Shown one piece after another: positions 47,584-58,429 of a DNA stretch of 64,000 bases. The stretch is taken from assembly GCF_000699445.3 (NCBI RefSeq), contig NC_067198.1:23943536-24007535 (forward strand). Direction: 5' to 3'. The notes below the pieces were generated by a model. The model ran no database searches, was not told the DNA's origin, and saw only the letters and a program-made list of their open reading frames with translations. The position numbers and the translations under genes were made by a program. Position 1 is the first letter of the stretch. Every line of letters begins with the position of its first letter. This DNA is from Schistosoma haematobium. Taxonomy: Eukaryota; Platyhelminthes; Trematoda; Strigeidida; Schistosomatidae.

Positions 47584-50391
47584 TTAATCCTGACACACTG
47601 CTTTCCAGTGAAGGTCCAGCTTTTCCTTGAAAGTATTCACTGATGGGGCTGATGCCACTTGTTCGGGTAAGGCGTTCCAATGATTGACTACTCGATGAGA
47701 AAAACGGGATCCCACTTTAAGTTTATTAGATCGTGGTTTGTGAACCTTCTTGCTGTGACCTCGGAGATTATTAGTGCTGGAGGGAGCAAAAAGATAAGAC
47801 ATATTAACACCCAAATCATAATTAAAGATACGAAATGCCAGTATAAGGTCACCTCGTGTCCTACGATACGACAACGGGAAAAGATTTAGGCGTTTTAAGC
47901 GCTCATCGTAAGGGAGTCTAGAAAGACCCTTCACTAATTTCGTTCCCACACGCTGGACACGCTTGAGGGAGTTACTATCCTTTTCTAGACACGGGCTAGC
48001 TGCTTGGATACAGTACTCTAAATGTGGTCTAACATATATGGGATATAAAATTCGAAACGTTTCCTCGTCAAAAGATTTGAACGCTCGGCGAGGTGACCAT
48101 AACGCACGAAGACCTTTGACAGCGGCTGCTTTGCAATGCGCAGTAGTTTTTAAGTCATGACTTAATATCACTCCTAAGTCCTTATGCTCTTGAACGCATG
48201 GAAGAGGTTTACCCTCAATAGTGTAACGGTAACTATTACCGTGACCGACGTGCATTAGTACGCTCTTCCTAGCATTGATTTCTAAGCCCCACTCTCGAGC
48301 CCATCTAACTAAATCGTCTAAGTCAGCTTGAAGATCCACATGATCAGCCGCACTTTTTATTGTTCTCCAGATTTTTACATCATCCGCAAACAATAATGTC
48401 GACGACCTAAGTAACAGTGGTAACTCATTAACGTAGAGAAGGAAGAGCAGAGGGCCTAAGATGGTGCCTTGGGGTACACCACTTTTGACCGGCTTCCAAT
48501 CGGATAGCGTTCCATTGACCCTAACTCTCTGTCTGCGGTCACATAAGAAATTTCCTATCCACTCATGTACAGTACCTATTATTCCGAAGCTCGTGAGCTT
48601 CTGCATAAGACCTACGTGTGAAACCTTATCAAACGCTTTACTAAAATCTATGAATATCACGTCGACAGACAGACCGTGATCTAGGGCTGCTGTCCAATCC
48701 TCCCTCGCAATAAGCAAGTTAGTCAAGCATGAACGCTTGTTACGAAATCCGTGTTGCTCAGGAGCTAACAGATTGTGTAAATCTATGTGGCTTAGCAACC
48801 TAACCCGAATTATCTTTTCAAGTAACTTAACGACTATGCTAGTTAGACTGACAGGCCGGTAGTTAGATACTATCTGTCGCTGACCGTCCTTAAATATAGG
48901 ACTAACTATAGCGTCCTTCCAATCTCTAGGGAGTTGAGCGAGTGAGAGGGACATGTTGAAGAGTGTCGCAAGCGGTTTTGAAATAATGTCCGCAAGAGAT
49001 GACAGCAACTGTGGATGTAACCTGTCAGGGCCCGGTATCTTACCAGGTTTGAGGTTAGTTATCAACGGAAGGACAGTTTCCTCAGTCACCTGTACAGATT
49101 CCATGGTTGGTATCTCGGTGTGAGTGGGACAAGTATTTGTTACAATAAACGTAGAGAAGACTCCGCTAAAATAATCTGAAAAAGTCTCAGCTTTTGCTCG
49201 ATCTGATTCAGCTAGTAGTTCTGAATTTTCGTGTAACATTAACAGGGGAATACCATCACTACGTTTCATTTGCCGTTTAACATACGAAAACAATCGTTTC
49301 GGACAAGTACGGCTATCATATACTAACTGTCGTTCGTAAGTGGTACGGGATTTCGCTATGGTTTTCTTACAGATATTACGGTATTTTTGATACTCACGCT
49401 TAATTAGTGCATGACCTGTCAACAAGAATAAGTCCCAGAAATGTTTCCTACGCTTTAACAGCTTCCGGGTTTCCTTATTAATCCATGGAGGGCAATGTGA
49501 TAGCTTACGTGCTGACCATGGGATAAACGGCGACGTTACGGACTCGAATGTAGCCTTAAACTTATTCCATTCATCTTCCATCAATCCATCCGCGTCGACC
49601 GACCAATCGGTCGAGATAGCACGGTTTCTGATTTCCGGAATATTAGCTCGCCAGATATTGGGACGGGGTGGAGCAAATACGAATTGTATACCATGTGTCC
49701 TAAACTTAAAGTGAATTACAACGTGATCACTGTTCACTAGTGGGGGAAGGTGCTGGATATCAAAGACATCCTCACAGTGGTGGGTGAGGGTGAGTTCCAG
49801 CAGTGACGGAACATGTTGCAAATCAATATGTGTCGGTTTTGTGATACATTGTACAAGTGCACACTGAATAACGGTAGATAAAAGGTCGCTATCGAAACCA
49901 CTACCTGGAGCCGTAAGCTCTATCCAGTTGATATGCGGTGCGTTGAAGTCCCCAATGATGAGACAACATTCTGCCATACTCCAAGAACAGATGTGTCTTA
50001 GGATAAAGTCGTCAGCCAGACAAGACGGACTACGGTATATTCCCCCTATAGTCACTAACCCATTTCTAGATTTAATCTTACAACATGCAACCTCACATGT
50101 GCCACTGATATGAGCCTCCGATATGGTTGATTGTATAAGAAAGTGATCCCTAACGTATAGTATTATACCTCCCCCTTTGCGACTTGAAACTCTATCACTT
50201 CTAATACAGATATAGCCTGCAATGAACAGAGAACAGTCTATATCTACTGTGAACCAAGTTTCTGTAACAACGATTATATCGGGACATAATTCTTCCACCA
50301 TCAGACTTAGCTCGGACGTTTTATTTCCAAGACTACGAGCGTTCGTGTAGCACACACTTAAGGTGTTTTGGAAATCAATCGTTCTACCCAT
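47584..50391 (-). CDS. ORF2: EEP endonuclease and reverse transcriptase of the CR1-like element
   Basis: Carries out target-primed reverse transcription: the endonuclease nicks target DNA and the RT copies the element RNA. The ATG at 50391 gives 935 residues; the frame is open a further 9 codons (from 50418) without an ATG, and numbering here counts from that point. Endonuclease: YTNARSL (24-30), TETW (52-55), GDFNAP (156-161), SLLELTLTH (205-213, Glu where Asp is usual) and SDH (230-232). RT: PGPDRLHP (462-469), NYRPVSLTS (519-527), QHGFRNKRSC (555-564), FIDFSKAFDKV (589-599), SGVPQGTILGPLLF (646-659) and FADD (677-680). The C-terminal part has HWNALPEQV near 913, usual for CR1-like proteins. 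All main catalytic residues are present and no stop interrupts it. It overlaps the end of ORF1 by 34 nt in a different frame. Confidence 0.93.
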   Translation of the reverse strand: MGRTIDFQNTLSVCYTNARSLGNKTSELSLMVEELCPDIIVVTETWFTVDIDCSLFIAGYICIRSDRVSSRKGGGIILYVRDHFLIQSTISEAHISGTCEVACCKIKSRNGLVTIGGIYRSPSCLADDFILRHICSWSMAECCLIIGDFNAPHINWIELTAPGSGFDSDLLSTVIQCALVQCITKPTHIDLQHVPSLLELTLTHHCEDVFDIQHLPPLVNSDHVVIHFKFRTHGIQFVFAPPRPNIWRANIPEIRNRAISTDWSVDADGLMEDEWNKFKATFESVTSPFIPWSARKLSHCPPWINKETRKLLKRRKHFWDLFLLTGHALIKREYQKYRNICKKTIAKSRTTYERQLVYDSRTCPKRLFSYVKRQMKRSDGIPLLMLHENSELLAESDRAKAETFSDYFSGVFSTFIVTNTCPTHTEIPTMESVQVTEETVLPLITNLKPGKIPGPDRLHPQLLSSLADIISKPLATLFNMSLSLAQLPRDWKDAIVSPIFKDGQRQIVSNYRPVSLTSIVVKLLEKIIRVRLLSHIDLHNLLAPEQHGFRNKRSCLTNLLIAREDWTAALDHGLSVDVIFIDFSKAFDKVSHVGLMQKLTSFGIIGTVHEWIGNFLCDRRQRVRVNGTLSDWKPVKSGVPQGTILGPLLFLLYVNELPLLLRSSTLLFADDVKIWRTIKSAADHVDLQADLDDLVRWAREWGLEINARKSVLMHVGHGNSYRYTIEGKPLPCVQEHKDLGVILSHDLKTTAHCKAAAVKGLRALWSPRRAFKSFDEETFRILYPIYVRPHLEYCIQAASPCLEKDSNSLKRVQRVGTKLVKGLSRLPYDERLKRLNLFPLSYRRTRGDLILAFRIFNYDLGVNMSYLFAPSSTNNLRGHSKKVHKPRSNKLKVGSRFSHRVVNHWNALPEQVASAPSVNTFKEKLDLHWKAVCQD

Positions 50392-51458
50392 ACAGGCCTC
50401 GGAAGCATTGGCTTCCAAGACCTGACTACCCGAAAACCCTTAATGGTAAGGTTATTTTCGTCATTTAATTTGCGAGTCCTCAACTCCGTAAGAGCATTCT
50501 TCCACTTGATTCGATCCTCAAGCGGCCAATCTGGTCGAATACGGATGCTTGAGTCACGAGTTTTTGGTGCGTTTTTCAATAATATGTCTCTTTCTTTGAA
50601 ATTCCCAAGAACCAGCTTCAGGATTCTTCTTGGTTGGGTCTCGCCTCCAACCCATTTACCGAGTCGTATTACTTTTGTAATATGTACCCCTGAAACCTCT
50701 TCAGGTAGTACATTCCTTACCACAGACTTCACTAACTGCAGGTCATGTGCGTGTCTTATAGCAGGGTTGTTGTCTTTCGACTCCTCTAGATTCCAAATAA
50801 TTAAACTAGGGATGGGTTTATCTTCTTTTGAAACTGTGTTCACAGCTTTCGACCGTGACGTTAGATCCTGTACTTTAACTACTGGTAGCTTACGATTAGT
50901 TTTTATTTTAACAGAGTCCTGGGAGTCAAGCGAATGACTCACAACAATGTCAGACGAAGCTTTACTATGAGACTTTGGCGGATTGGTCTGAGAGTCCACC
51001 AAGGACTTACCAAGTAAACAGTCATTAGTTTTAGCTATCTTTCCTACTCTTCTGCGTTTTCGCCTCATCCATTTTCCATCAGTCGAAACGTCTACATTAG
51101 AACAACTCGGGACAGTAATTGTTTTATCTGGGTCACCGGTTGCTGCTGTAGCAATATGGCCACCAACGTCTAATGACGTGTCACTCACTGATCGTTTCGG
51201 GGGAGAACGTTTAACCGCGGGTTGCACAGGTAGATGTCTGGCTTGCGCCGTGATAGCACTTACGACACTAACGCAATCTTCCCCATCCGTACCAATGTTA
51301 TCAGTACAGCCCTCATCAACCTTCTTATTAGCCAACACCAGGAGACTAATTGCTTCCTGGATAAGCAATGTTTTGCTCGAGCAACAAAAACTACAAAGCC
51401 AATGAGAGTTGGGCTTTGAACACCTTTTATATGCAGTGGGGCTTAATCGGGTGCACAT
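50358..51458 (-). CDS. ORF1 protein of the CR1-like element (N-terminus interrupted by a stop)
   Basis: ORF1 proteins of CR1-like elements bind the element RNA and act as its chaperone. The open part has 366 residues from an internal ATG. It begins inside a PHD-type zinc finger (MCTRLSP...WLCSFCC). A middle region is rich in Lys, Ser and Arg (KWMRRKRRRVGK near 130, a likely nuclear localisation signal). The C-terminal RNA-binding-like domain has SLIIWNLEES, ITKVIRLGKW, RRILKLVLGNFKERD and IRIRPDWPLEDRI. In the same frame upstream (51566-51471) the rest of the finger is readable: KCGQPYC, MQCDECNK, then TAG at 51470-51468 where the finger normally has Trp, then FHK. An earlier TAG lies at 51569-51567 and no ATG lies between them. 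So this copy probably makes no full ORF1 protein. Confidence 0.85.
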   Translation of the reverse strand: MCTRLSPTAYKRCSKPNSHWLCSFCCSSKTLLIQEAISLLVLANKKVDEGCTDNIGTDGEDCVSVVSAITAQARHLPVQPAVKRSPPKRSVSDTSLDVGGHIATAATGDPDKTITVPSCSNVDVSTDGKWMRRKRRRVGKIAKTNDCLLGKSLVDSQTNPPKSHSKASSDIVVSHSLDSQDSVKIKTNRKLPVVKVQDLTSRSKAVNTVSKEDKPIPSLIIWNLEESKDNNPAIRHAHDLQLVKSVVRNVLPEEVSGVHITKVIRLGKWVGGETQPRRILKLVLGNFKERDILLKNAPKTRDSSIRIRPDWPLEDRIKWKNALTELRTRKLNDENNLTIKGFRVVRSWKPMLPRPVWVERLISKTP

Positions 51459-51821
51459 CTTATGGAACTACTTATTACACTCATCACATTGCATCCCTTC
51501 ATCCACGGGAAATAAGCAGTATGGTTGTCCACATTTATGAGTAGACCTAGCCGTCTTGAAAATCAACTATAACGGTGATGAAAACAGGATATGTAGAAGG
51601 ATTTTCAAACCTTAACTAAATAAACCAAGTAAAAGTCGACCAAGTATGCTTCGATGCAATAAATACACAGAAGCAAAATCGAAAAACTCAATAAAATATC
51701 ACTTTAACTGGGGTAGATGCAATTAAAGTGTAAACAGTAGTTTTGATGCGTAATTTACGATCAAAACAGTTAATTAACTCAACGAGAAAGAATACCACTG
51801 TCCTTTTAAATAGAGCGCGCT
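51459..51821 (-). other. 5' untranslated region of the CR1-like element, with the broken start of ORF1
   Basis: Positions 51471-51566 encode the first half of the PHD finger. Upstream of that, to 51821, no coding potential is seen. The 5' end is GC-rich (AGCGCGC) followed by TATTTAAAAGG. An internal promoter would be expected for such elements but I cannot point to one. Confidence 0.6.
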
Positions 51822-51888
51822 TTTTCATGTTACGAAGTATCGTAAACATAGTAGATCATCTAATGAAATAATGAAAAAACTGGATTAT
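51822..51888. repeat. Target-site duplication and right part of the filled site
   Basis: Positions 51822-51827 (ttttca) duplicate 47528-47533. Positions 51828-51888 match 52631-52691 with one visible substitution (gaaaaaactgg against gaaacaactgg). Confidence 0.88.
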
Positions 51889-52429
51889 GAGCAGATATGT
51901 GTGGAGATATGACTGACAAGCTTATTTTGTAAATAGTTTTTAATATTATTTATTTTGTCAATTTTTCACTGTATGTACATTCATCATTAAATGACTGTAC
52001 ATGTTGTTTTAGTCAGTGACCTTGAAGACACTTTCCGTTGTGATTCCAACATAGCGTGACATATTCTTTCTGGCTAACAAATACATTACTACTCACACAT
52101 CCCTCGTTCTGTTTTCATTCGAGATTGAGTTAACTTAGGTCTAAAACAAATATTATTTACATTCATAGACTGAGAAAGTGAATACATCATATCTTACTTT
52201 GGATTACACTACTGGGGAGATCATCGATACGTTTGGAATTACTAAGCATCTATAATTGTGGATTTATTGTACCAGATCAAAGCCGAACACGCATCATTTT
52301 GAGTGAACTTAAGTAAAGTCCCATTTTTATTGTATTTGTAACATTTAACTTGTATATATTAATATTACTATTGATTGTTATTAACTTTGTTGATATCTTT
52401 TGCTTTTATATATTGTCTGGTCCACCACA
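51889..52429. other. No gene recognised
   Basis: AT-rich, with no convincing ORF on either strand. Next to 52430 the minus strand reads TGTGGTGGACCAGACAATATATAAAAGC, which resembles the start of an LTR with a TATA box, but no matching second end is visible, so it is not called. Confidence 0.5.
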
Positions 52430-52691
52430 CCGCAATAGGTACAATACGAACTGGTAATTGTTCGTCGAATAAAAATAAGTTTTTTCTTATTTTTCGGGGT
52501 AAGATCTACCCGATGTACAGGATAGGATGATAATCACAGTTTAATACACCCTACAAAAGAGCAAGTCGAAGAATTCCTAAACCACGTGAAAAAATGTTAC
52601 CACTTTCAAAGCTCGCGGGCCACGTTTTCATGTTACGAAGTATCGTAAACATAGTAGATCATCTAATGAAATAATGAAACAACTGGATTAT
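52430..52691. repeat. Uninterrupted copy of the target sequence (empty site)
   Basis: Equals 47333-47533 joined directly to 51828-51888, with a single ttttca at 52625-52630. I count three substitutions over 262 bp. It shows what the target looked like before the CR1-like element inserted. The duplication therefore covered the intact sequence, or the insertion happened in one of two pre-existing copies. Confidence 0.88.
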
Positions 52692-53029
52692 TTTCGGAAT
52701 TAAGATTAGCTGGTAGATTTGACCTATGAAAAGCCAATTATAACACGTGAACAAATTTAAAAAAGTATCAGATCAAACACAGAGTACTGCAACTAATTTT
52801 TGGATGTGCGTGATGCTGTTGACTTCGTCATTCGATTAAATCAGTTCGGATAACCGCGAGAGGCCTGATGAATACGTGGCACTTTCAGAATTGATGATTT
52901 AAAATTAGCTTAAAACTGTAGAAGTCGCATGACTTGAAATTGCCGCACATATTTTGTGTAACACGTCTGATTTTGAGGATTAGTATCGAAAATTGGAAGT
53001 TACACAGGCAGTGATAAAATAGGAGTCTA
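52692..53029. other. No gene recognised
   Basis: AT-rich intergenic sequence without ORFs or clear repeats. Confidence 0.5.
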
Positions 53030-53330
53030 TGGAGTAACAGTTCAGGATGATGCGATGAAATCCTTAGTTAGCTGCATAGAATAATTGTCAAATATCAGTT
53101 TTATGGGTCACACATACATGATAAAAATGACGTCAATATGAAAAGTCAATTAATTAAGTGTAGCACGAGGTACGTATTTTATTAGAAACGTTGGATAGTT
53201 AAGTATAAAACATATGTGGAAGGAAAAGAGTGGGAAAAATGAAAGGAACATCTAATGTTTCAGAGCGCCAATCACGATATTGTTACATCAACTTCGGAAT
53301 TTTGGCACACTGAAACATTAAATTATGAAG
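53030..53330 (-). repeat. Decayed repeat related to 57830-58060 and 58190-58340
   Basis: Shares gatgcgatgaaa, a following run of weak similarity, and ggaacatctaatgtttc (compare gaatatctaatgtgtcg at 58297). It lies at about the same distance from the decayed CR1-like tail at 53551 as 58190-58340 lies from the tail at 58430, so it is probably the 3' untranslated part of the same family. Confidence 0.45.
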
Positions 53331-53550
53331 CTACATAAAAGAAAGTTCTGAAAAACACAGAGCGAAGAAAGCCGACCGCCAATGCTAAGAACGATGACAG
53401 ATATAATAATTCCCGCAGACTGCCACGTCTATGAAATGGAGTCGCGTTTAATTGGAGCCCGGTAAATACGATCATATGGGGACCCCAGACGTTCTGTTTT
53501 GTTTTATAGCCATTTAAATAGGTACCGAAATTTCCTTGTATAAATAACTA

Positions 53551-54215
53551 GCAATCACATCGATATTTAATAGGTGATATAAACCACTTTCGGAAAAAAC
53601 ATCAGTCAACCAGACGTTTGAACTGTGTCATGGTTTTGTTGCAACTGAGGCTTGCTGAGAGTTTGTTTCACATGGTTGGATAGTTCTGCGATGTGAGGTG
53701 TCCGGAAATCTGATGCTGATACACGGTTTGCTACGCACTAACCCTCTAACTGACCACTTGGGCGAGAACACAATTCTGAGTAAAAAAAAGTATATAGGAC
53801 TCCTGAATAAGATGCACAGAATATTCATTAATATTTATACAACTATATACTTAGGAAATTGACTTACTGACCCCGTTGGAATAGACCTGACCTTTAGATC
53901 ACTTCTAACTACCATCAATTGACCGTTTGCTTCTGATCGGCTCTCCACATAAGATAGCTAATAACGAAGAGATTCTGATTTTGATTTGTGTAGATTCTCG
54001 GAATCGATGGAATGTTTTCATAATTGCTCAGGTTGGGAGATGATCTTATGGAGTATGAAGGGTTGGCTGCCAAAGAATTGGAAAATGCCGTTTATAAGCC
54101 GGCGGATGAAGACATAATTTGATTCATTGTTTCTGATCAAGAGGGGTTCTAAATTGAGTTATTGATACTTCTGGAGCTAATCCTAATCGTAGAAATACCC
54201 CAAAACAGGTATAAT
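53551..54215 (-). pseudogene. Heavily decayed C-terminal part of a CR1-like ORF2
   Basis: Nucleotide similarity to the better preserved element at 58490-58870: gatatttaataggtgatat / gatattaaataggtgacat, ccactttcgg, cacatggttg, and further right gaagggttgg and aataccccaaaacag. About 270 bp (roughly 53700-53967) has no counterpart there and looks like an insertion. Frames are destroyed. Confidence 0.6.
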
Positions 54216-57200
54216 GTGTCTTTTTGATTACAGTATGTTTCGCTATCTGATGCTCATTCAGCAAATATCTTACAATCTTGTTAGTCTAATTGGAGATTTG
54301 GCGACACAATCATGCATGCAAATCATCAATATAAGTAGTAGAACAAGTCTCCTGAAAACGGAATTGAATTTATCACAACACACAAATTTCATGCCGTTGT
54401 CGTAGACACTGGTAGAAGTTGTACTCCACTTGGTTACAACTCCTGTTCTTCTTGACAATCGTGTTAGCAGCGTTCATTGTTCATCAAATTGTAAATATTT
54501 ATTTATCGAGAGAACTATCCGAAATTATTTCATTTTTATTTAAATATATGAACAACATATAATCACTACATTTCAAATAAGTCTATTTCTACCTTATGCC
54601 ACATTTAATACTTGCGACTAAGTCGTATGCAACATCAACTTGTAAGTGTGAATACTAATAATTGGTTTGTTTCAAACCAGACCATTGTGTCTAGAGCATG
54701 TCTCTCACAGATGTAATAACATTCAACTAACTACCGTCAGTTGTCTGTTGGGAATCCTTACAACTATCATTATTTTCGCGTATTAATAAAATTTTTGATG
54801 GCAGTCCATATTTATTAGCAGTACTACTAAATCCTATCACAGTCAAACAATGACGAGGTCAAAGAACTTTTCATATTTGAGTAAATAGTATTAAAGTTAA
54901 TAAACCAACCGGAATACCGGGTGGTATTCTCCCTTTAAGCGGTTATATTTCTGTTCCGCCAGTCAGCTTGCTAGTGCAGATTGACCTAAAAATGTACACA
55001 CACGAACATCGAACCGACATAGCCGTTAACTAACTTTCCAGTTTAAACCAAAGTTAATAGTAGTAAAAACATTTATACAACATCAGTTGCTTTTCCATTT
55101 TAAAGCACAAAATAGTTGTACTGCACATAAGTTATGTTATTAGCCAACGGATATTACTATGCACCTTAATGTGGCTCGTGAAAACATATCTATACTTAAT
55201 CACGACAATCCCATCTAGTTTTGTATCGAATTAACATCACATTTTATTCTAAAGGGATTGACATGAGATGGTACTGTTTCCCAAAAGCACTATCTTTGAA
55301 ACTAAACATATTATATTTGAGAAGACTTACGTCCAAAATTTCACATCTAAAGAAAGCTTAATCGGTTTTACATGGCTCGTCCATTTAAGCGTGTTTACTT
55401 TATGTGACTTCTTTTTTCAAAGTAAGTATATATCCGGAGCATAAATATGTTCTTCAGAAATCCTAAACAACATGATGTTGACTATCAAAATAGGACGAGT
55501 TTGTATGGACTAGTATGTGAATTCCACGTTGGATCTTATAGATTAGGTGGTCAGGTTTCACTACAATAGATGATATCATTTTATTGAGTATTTCAGGAGG
55601 CCACGTTTTCTATTAGTACCATGAAATTTACTCGAGACTGTTGAAAAGCTGGAACACCAGTTGTTGGTATAGTGTATTGTTATTAATTAATAAAATCCGT
55701 ATGTATGCGAAATGCAGGCACGTTGGGTATTTGATGAGTGAGTGGATGGTCGAAATATCCGTACATATTTTGCGAATTTTGATCAATTTGTGTAAGTTAT
55801 TGATTATCTGTGTCAACAATTGTTAGGATTATAGATCACGACTGAGGTGCAGACATGCGCTCAATCAGACCCAAACACACTTTTACACAGGTAAGTAATA
55901 AACAATCCCGTAGGCTTCCTTTAATCATGTAATGGCAATTCTAAAATCTGAGATTAGGTCTTATTTCAGTACTAAAGATAAGTATACTAATACCGGTCTG
56001 GACATTCATCCCATAGTTAGGTGAGATGTTTAGGCCTGCATAGTCGAGCTAGTCCGTCTTCATCAATTGTTTTTGCCTCCATTTTTTCTGACCCACACTG
56101 TATCTTCGATGGCGGATATTATTCTCCTTTATTGTATGTTTAGTTTCAAAAATCATGTGTTAAGGAACCAGTACCACTACAATCTCCGTAAAAATGCAAA
56201 CTACTGTATTATTGTGCTTAAATGTGGTTAAATAAGCTGTACGTTTTTCTAGGTAGCAATTTTTATGCCTGACATATTAAACTGTCCTCAACTACTGCGT
56301 CTTCAGTGTCTATCATCATGATGAGCTACGGTGTCACTCATGGAAGTCTAGTGGAGTGATAAGTTTCCAAATGCAGTAAAAATATTTGTCAAAGAATTTA
56401 AAATGTAGGTCTTTGACTGTATATACACCTTTGAAAGTTCATTGTTTATATGGCTGGCTTCATCATCCCTTTCGACCACCTTAGAACACTTGCATCAATT
56501 CGATCATGCATGCATCGTGGCATACCCCGTGCAACGTATTACTATTCGAGAATGAATTGTTACCAATATTGTCATATTCCCGTTGGTACGTCCTCTCTCA
56601 TTACTAGATAAGTATCCACTTATTAAGTTATTTATTTAATCCTCAAAAAAACCATCTTTATAACATCCATATCACAGTCGCTCACTTTACAAAGGGTAGG
56701 TAACAAGTAAATTTTAGGAACACTTATATTCATGTGAAATTTTAATATTTAATTTGCATCCTGGCCATAACATTTATACGACTTTACAGCTGTTATTAAC
56801 GCCCAGAACTGTTGGGGTTTTGTTTGTTGGCAGATATATGACTGTTGACGAAATCTTTAGAGGATGCATTTCAAGCTACTTGGTGCTGTATATACAGACG
56901 TAGTTGCTAACATAATCTCTGGGAACTCGGAAAAATAGTTTTGACATGAAGTCAGAATGGACTTAATGAAAATACTGTGATCATTGTGTAAGCTAAGATT
57001 ACTATATATTACGGCTCACTTGATTGAACAGCCGAAGATCAGTAGTACAGAATCATCATAAATCAACTATGTCAAGAGTCACTTATGTTATGATACGGCA
57101 AATAGTGCCACATTTTTAAAGTCGTCCCATGTTGGGAAAAGACTTAAAAAATGCGGTCATCTACGTTTACGCCTCCTTCTGCCAAGGCTCTAGAAACAAA

Positions 57201-57425
57201 GTAAGCAAATGAGAGTCGGAATATGAAATTGTCTACAATCATAAATTTATCGAAACGGTATATTATATGCATATGGTATTGCTTTATTTTCATAGATTTT
57301 TATAGGGTTGACAAATAACTGTTGGTTTCCAATTTTCAGCTGGACTCATAAATGTTGTGCTAGTTTATTGATTCGAAATATATTCTTTCATACAAAGTTA
57401 CCGGGACTTGTGTTATTTCACAGGT
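54216..57425. other. AT-rich region without recognisable genes
   Basis: Only short open frames of about 60 codons occur, with no domains or family resemblance on either strand. No tRNA or rRNA was recognised. A short Cys-containing reading (near 54330-54460, minus) was considered and not called. Confidence 0.5.
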
Positions 57426-57442
57426 TATTATTATTATTATTA
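57426..57442 (+). repeat. Short (TTA)n microsatellite
   Basis: Five to six ttatta units. In this genome such runs often mark the 3' end of an old retroposon, but no element body is recognised next to it. Confidence 0.6.
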
Positions 57443-57829
57443 TTCACAAACATCTTATGGATACATAAGTGCTGTGAAGAAACCATTTCGGGTTTCTTCA
57501 AAAATGCTATAATACACAATTTTCAATAATGGTAGCATTATACTTGCCATTTAAAAAAAAATTAGAGTAAGAGTACTAGAATATTAATAATTATAAATCG
57601 AGTCTGTGTAATTGAGAAGAATATTGAATTGAGCTCAAAGAAGGAAATGGAGAGAATAAGGGAATAGAAATAAAGGAGACATGAAATACGCAAACAGTTT
57701 AATTGGCGTGTTTATGAACATAAAACAAGAACAAACGATTATGTATATAACGTCAAATTGGTAACAAAAAATAATTAAGAAAAAAGAACTTATTATTGTA
57801 GTAAGATATGGCGCCAGAATGAATGTTTG

Positions 57830-58060
57830 TGCAGTCATAGTTTGGAGTGATGCGATGAAAGTCTCAATTGAGTGAAATATCAATATGTATGAGTCATATA
57901 TGCATAGTGAAGATATAACGGGTCTGAGAATTTAATTTAAGTGTAACACAAGTTATTGTTTTAATTACAAACTTCGTAATCTTAAGAATATTTATTTAGA
58001 GGGAAAGAAGAGAGAAAAGAAGTGAACACTTAGTGAAAAGTTTTGATCCATGATAAGAAT
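57830..58060 (-). repeat. Decayed repeat, second copy
   Basis: Contains gtgatgcgatgaaagtc, then gtaacacaagttattgtttta (compare gtagcacgaggtacgtatttta near 53160) and aaagaagagagaaaagaagtg. Related to 53030-53330. Confidence 0.45.
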
Positions 58061-58189
58061 AATAATTGTGTAATGAATATCAACCTCACAAGGAAACCAG
58101 CAATTGAAAAAATAAAATAAAAATCCGTTAAAGCACTCGGATGAATACATTTAGATTTCTGTAATAGTATACAGAGTGAAACCGGATAT

Positions 58190-58340
58190 TAGTACAAATA
58201 TTTGTGCAATAATAATTAAGATTGATGCTATGAAAGTCAAAATTGATTTTAAAGGACAATCTGGAGTTAAATATGTTTAGAAGGATAAGAAGATACAAAA
58301 AGAATATCTAATGTGTCGGGGAACTAATAATGATATTAAT
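58190..58340 (-). repeat. Decayed repeat, third copy
   Basis: Contains gatgctatgaaagtc and atatctaatgtgtcg. Related to 57830-58060; the two lie in tandem just before the 3' end of the CR1-like element at 58430. Confidence 0.4.
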
Positions 58341-58429
58341 AACCGTAATAATGATAAACATGTACATAAGCAGACTTCATATATTAAGATAAAGAGAAAT
58401 AAAACAAGATAGACGTGGAAAGATTTAAA

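Larger units (their letters stand above)
47534..51821 (-). mobile_element. CR1-like non-LTR retrotransposon, near complete
   Basis: About 4.29 kb on the minus strand: 5' end at 51821 (AGCGCGCTC...), 5' UTR, ORF1, overlapping ORF2, short 3' UTR of about 50 bp and a 3' end of short TGAC/TAAC repeats (ACTGACTAACTGAC) instead of poly(A), as CR1-type elements have. Both ends are set by the target-site duplication ttttca (47528-47533 and 51822-51827) and by the uninterrupted target copy at 52430-52691. It appears full length at the 5' end, unlike the other non-LTR copies here. The clade is assigned from the ORF1 PHD finger, the EEP endonuclease and the RT style. Confidence 0.88.

Noticed and set aside
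49928..50937. Plus-strand ORFs opposite ORF1 and ORF2 of the CR1-like element (up to 189 codons)
   Set aside because: Antisense shadows of well-supported minus-strand coding regions.
52370..52430. LTR-like start on the minus strand (TGTGGTGGACC with TATATAAAAG)
   Set aside because: No second LTR, PBS or PPT was found next to it, so TG plus a TATA box alone is not enough.
54216..54458. Short Cys-containing reading on the minus strand and a 63-codon plus-strand ORF
   Set aside because: Stops interrupt the reading, no family is recognised, and the lengths are what AT-rich DNA gives by chance.
57635..57883. Minus-strand 82-codon hydrophobic ORF
   Set aside because: Composition reflects AT-rich DNA and it overlaps a decayed repeat; no start context or homology is evident.
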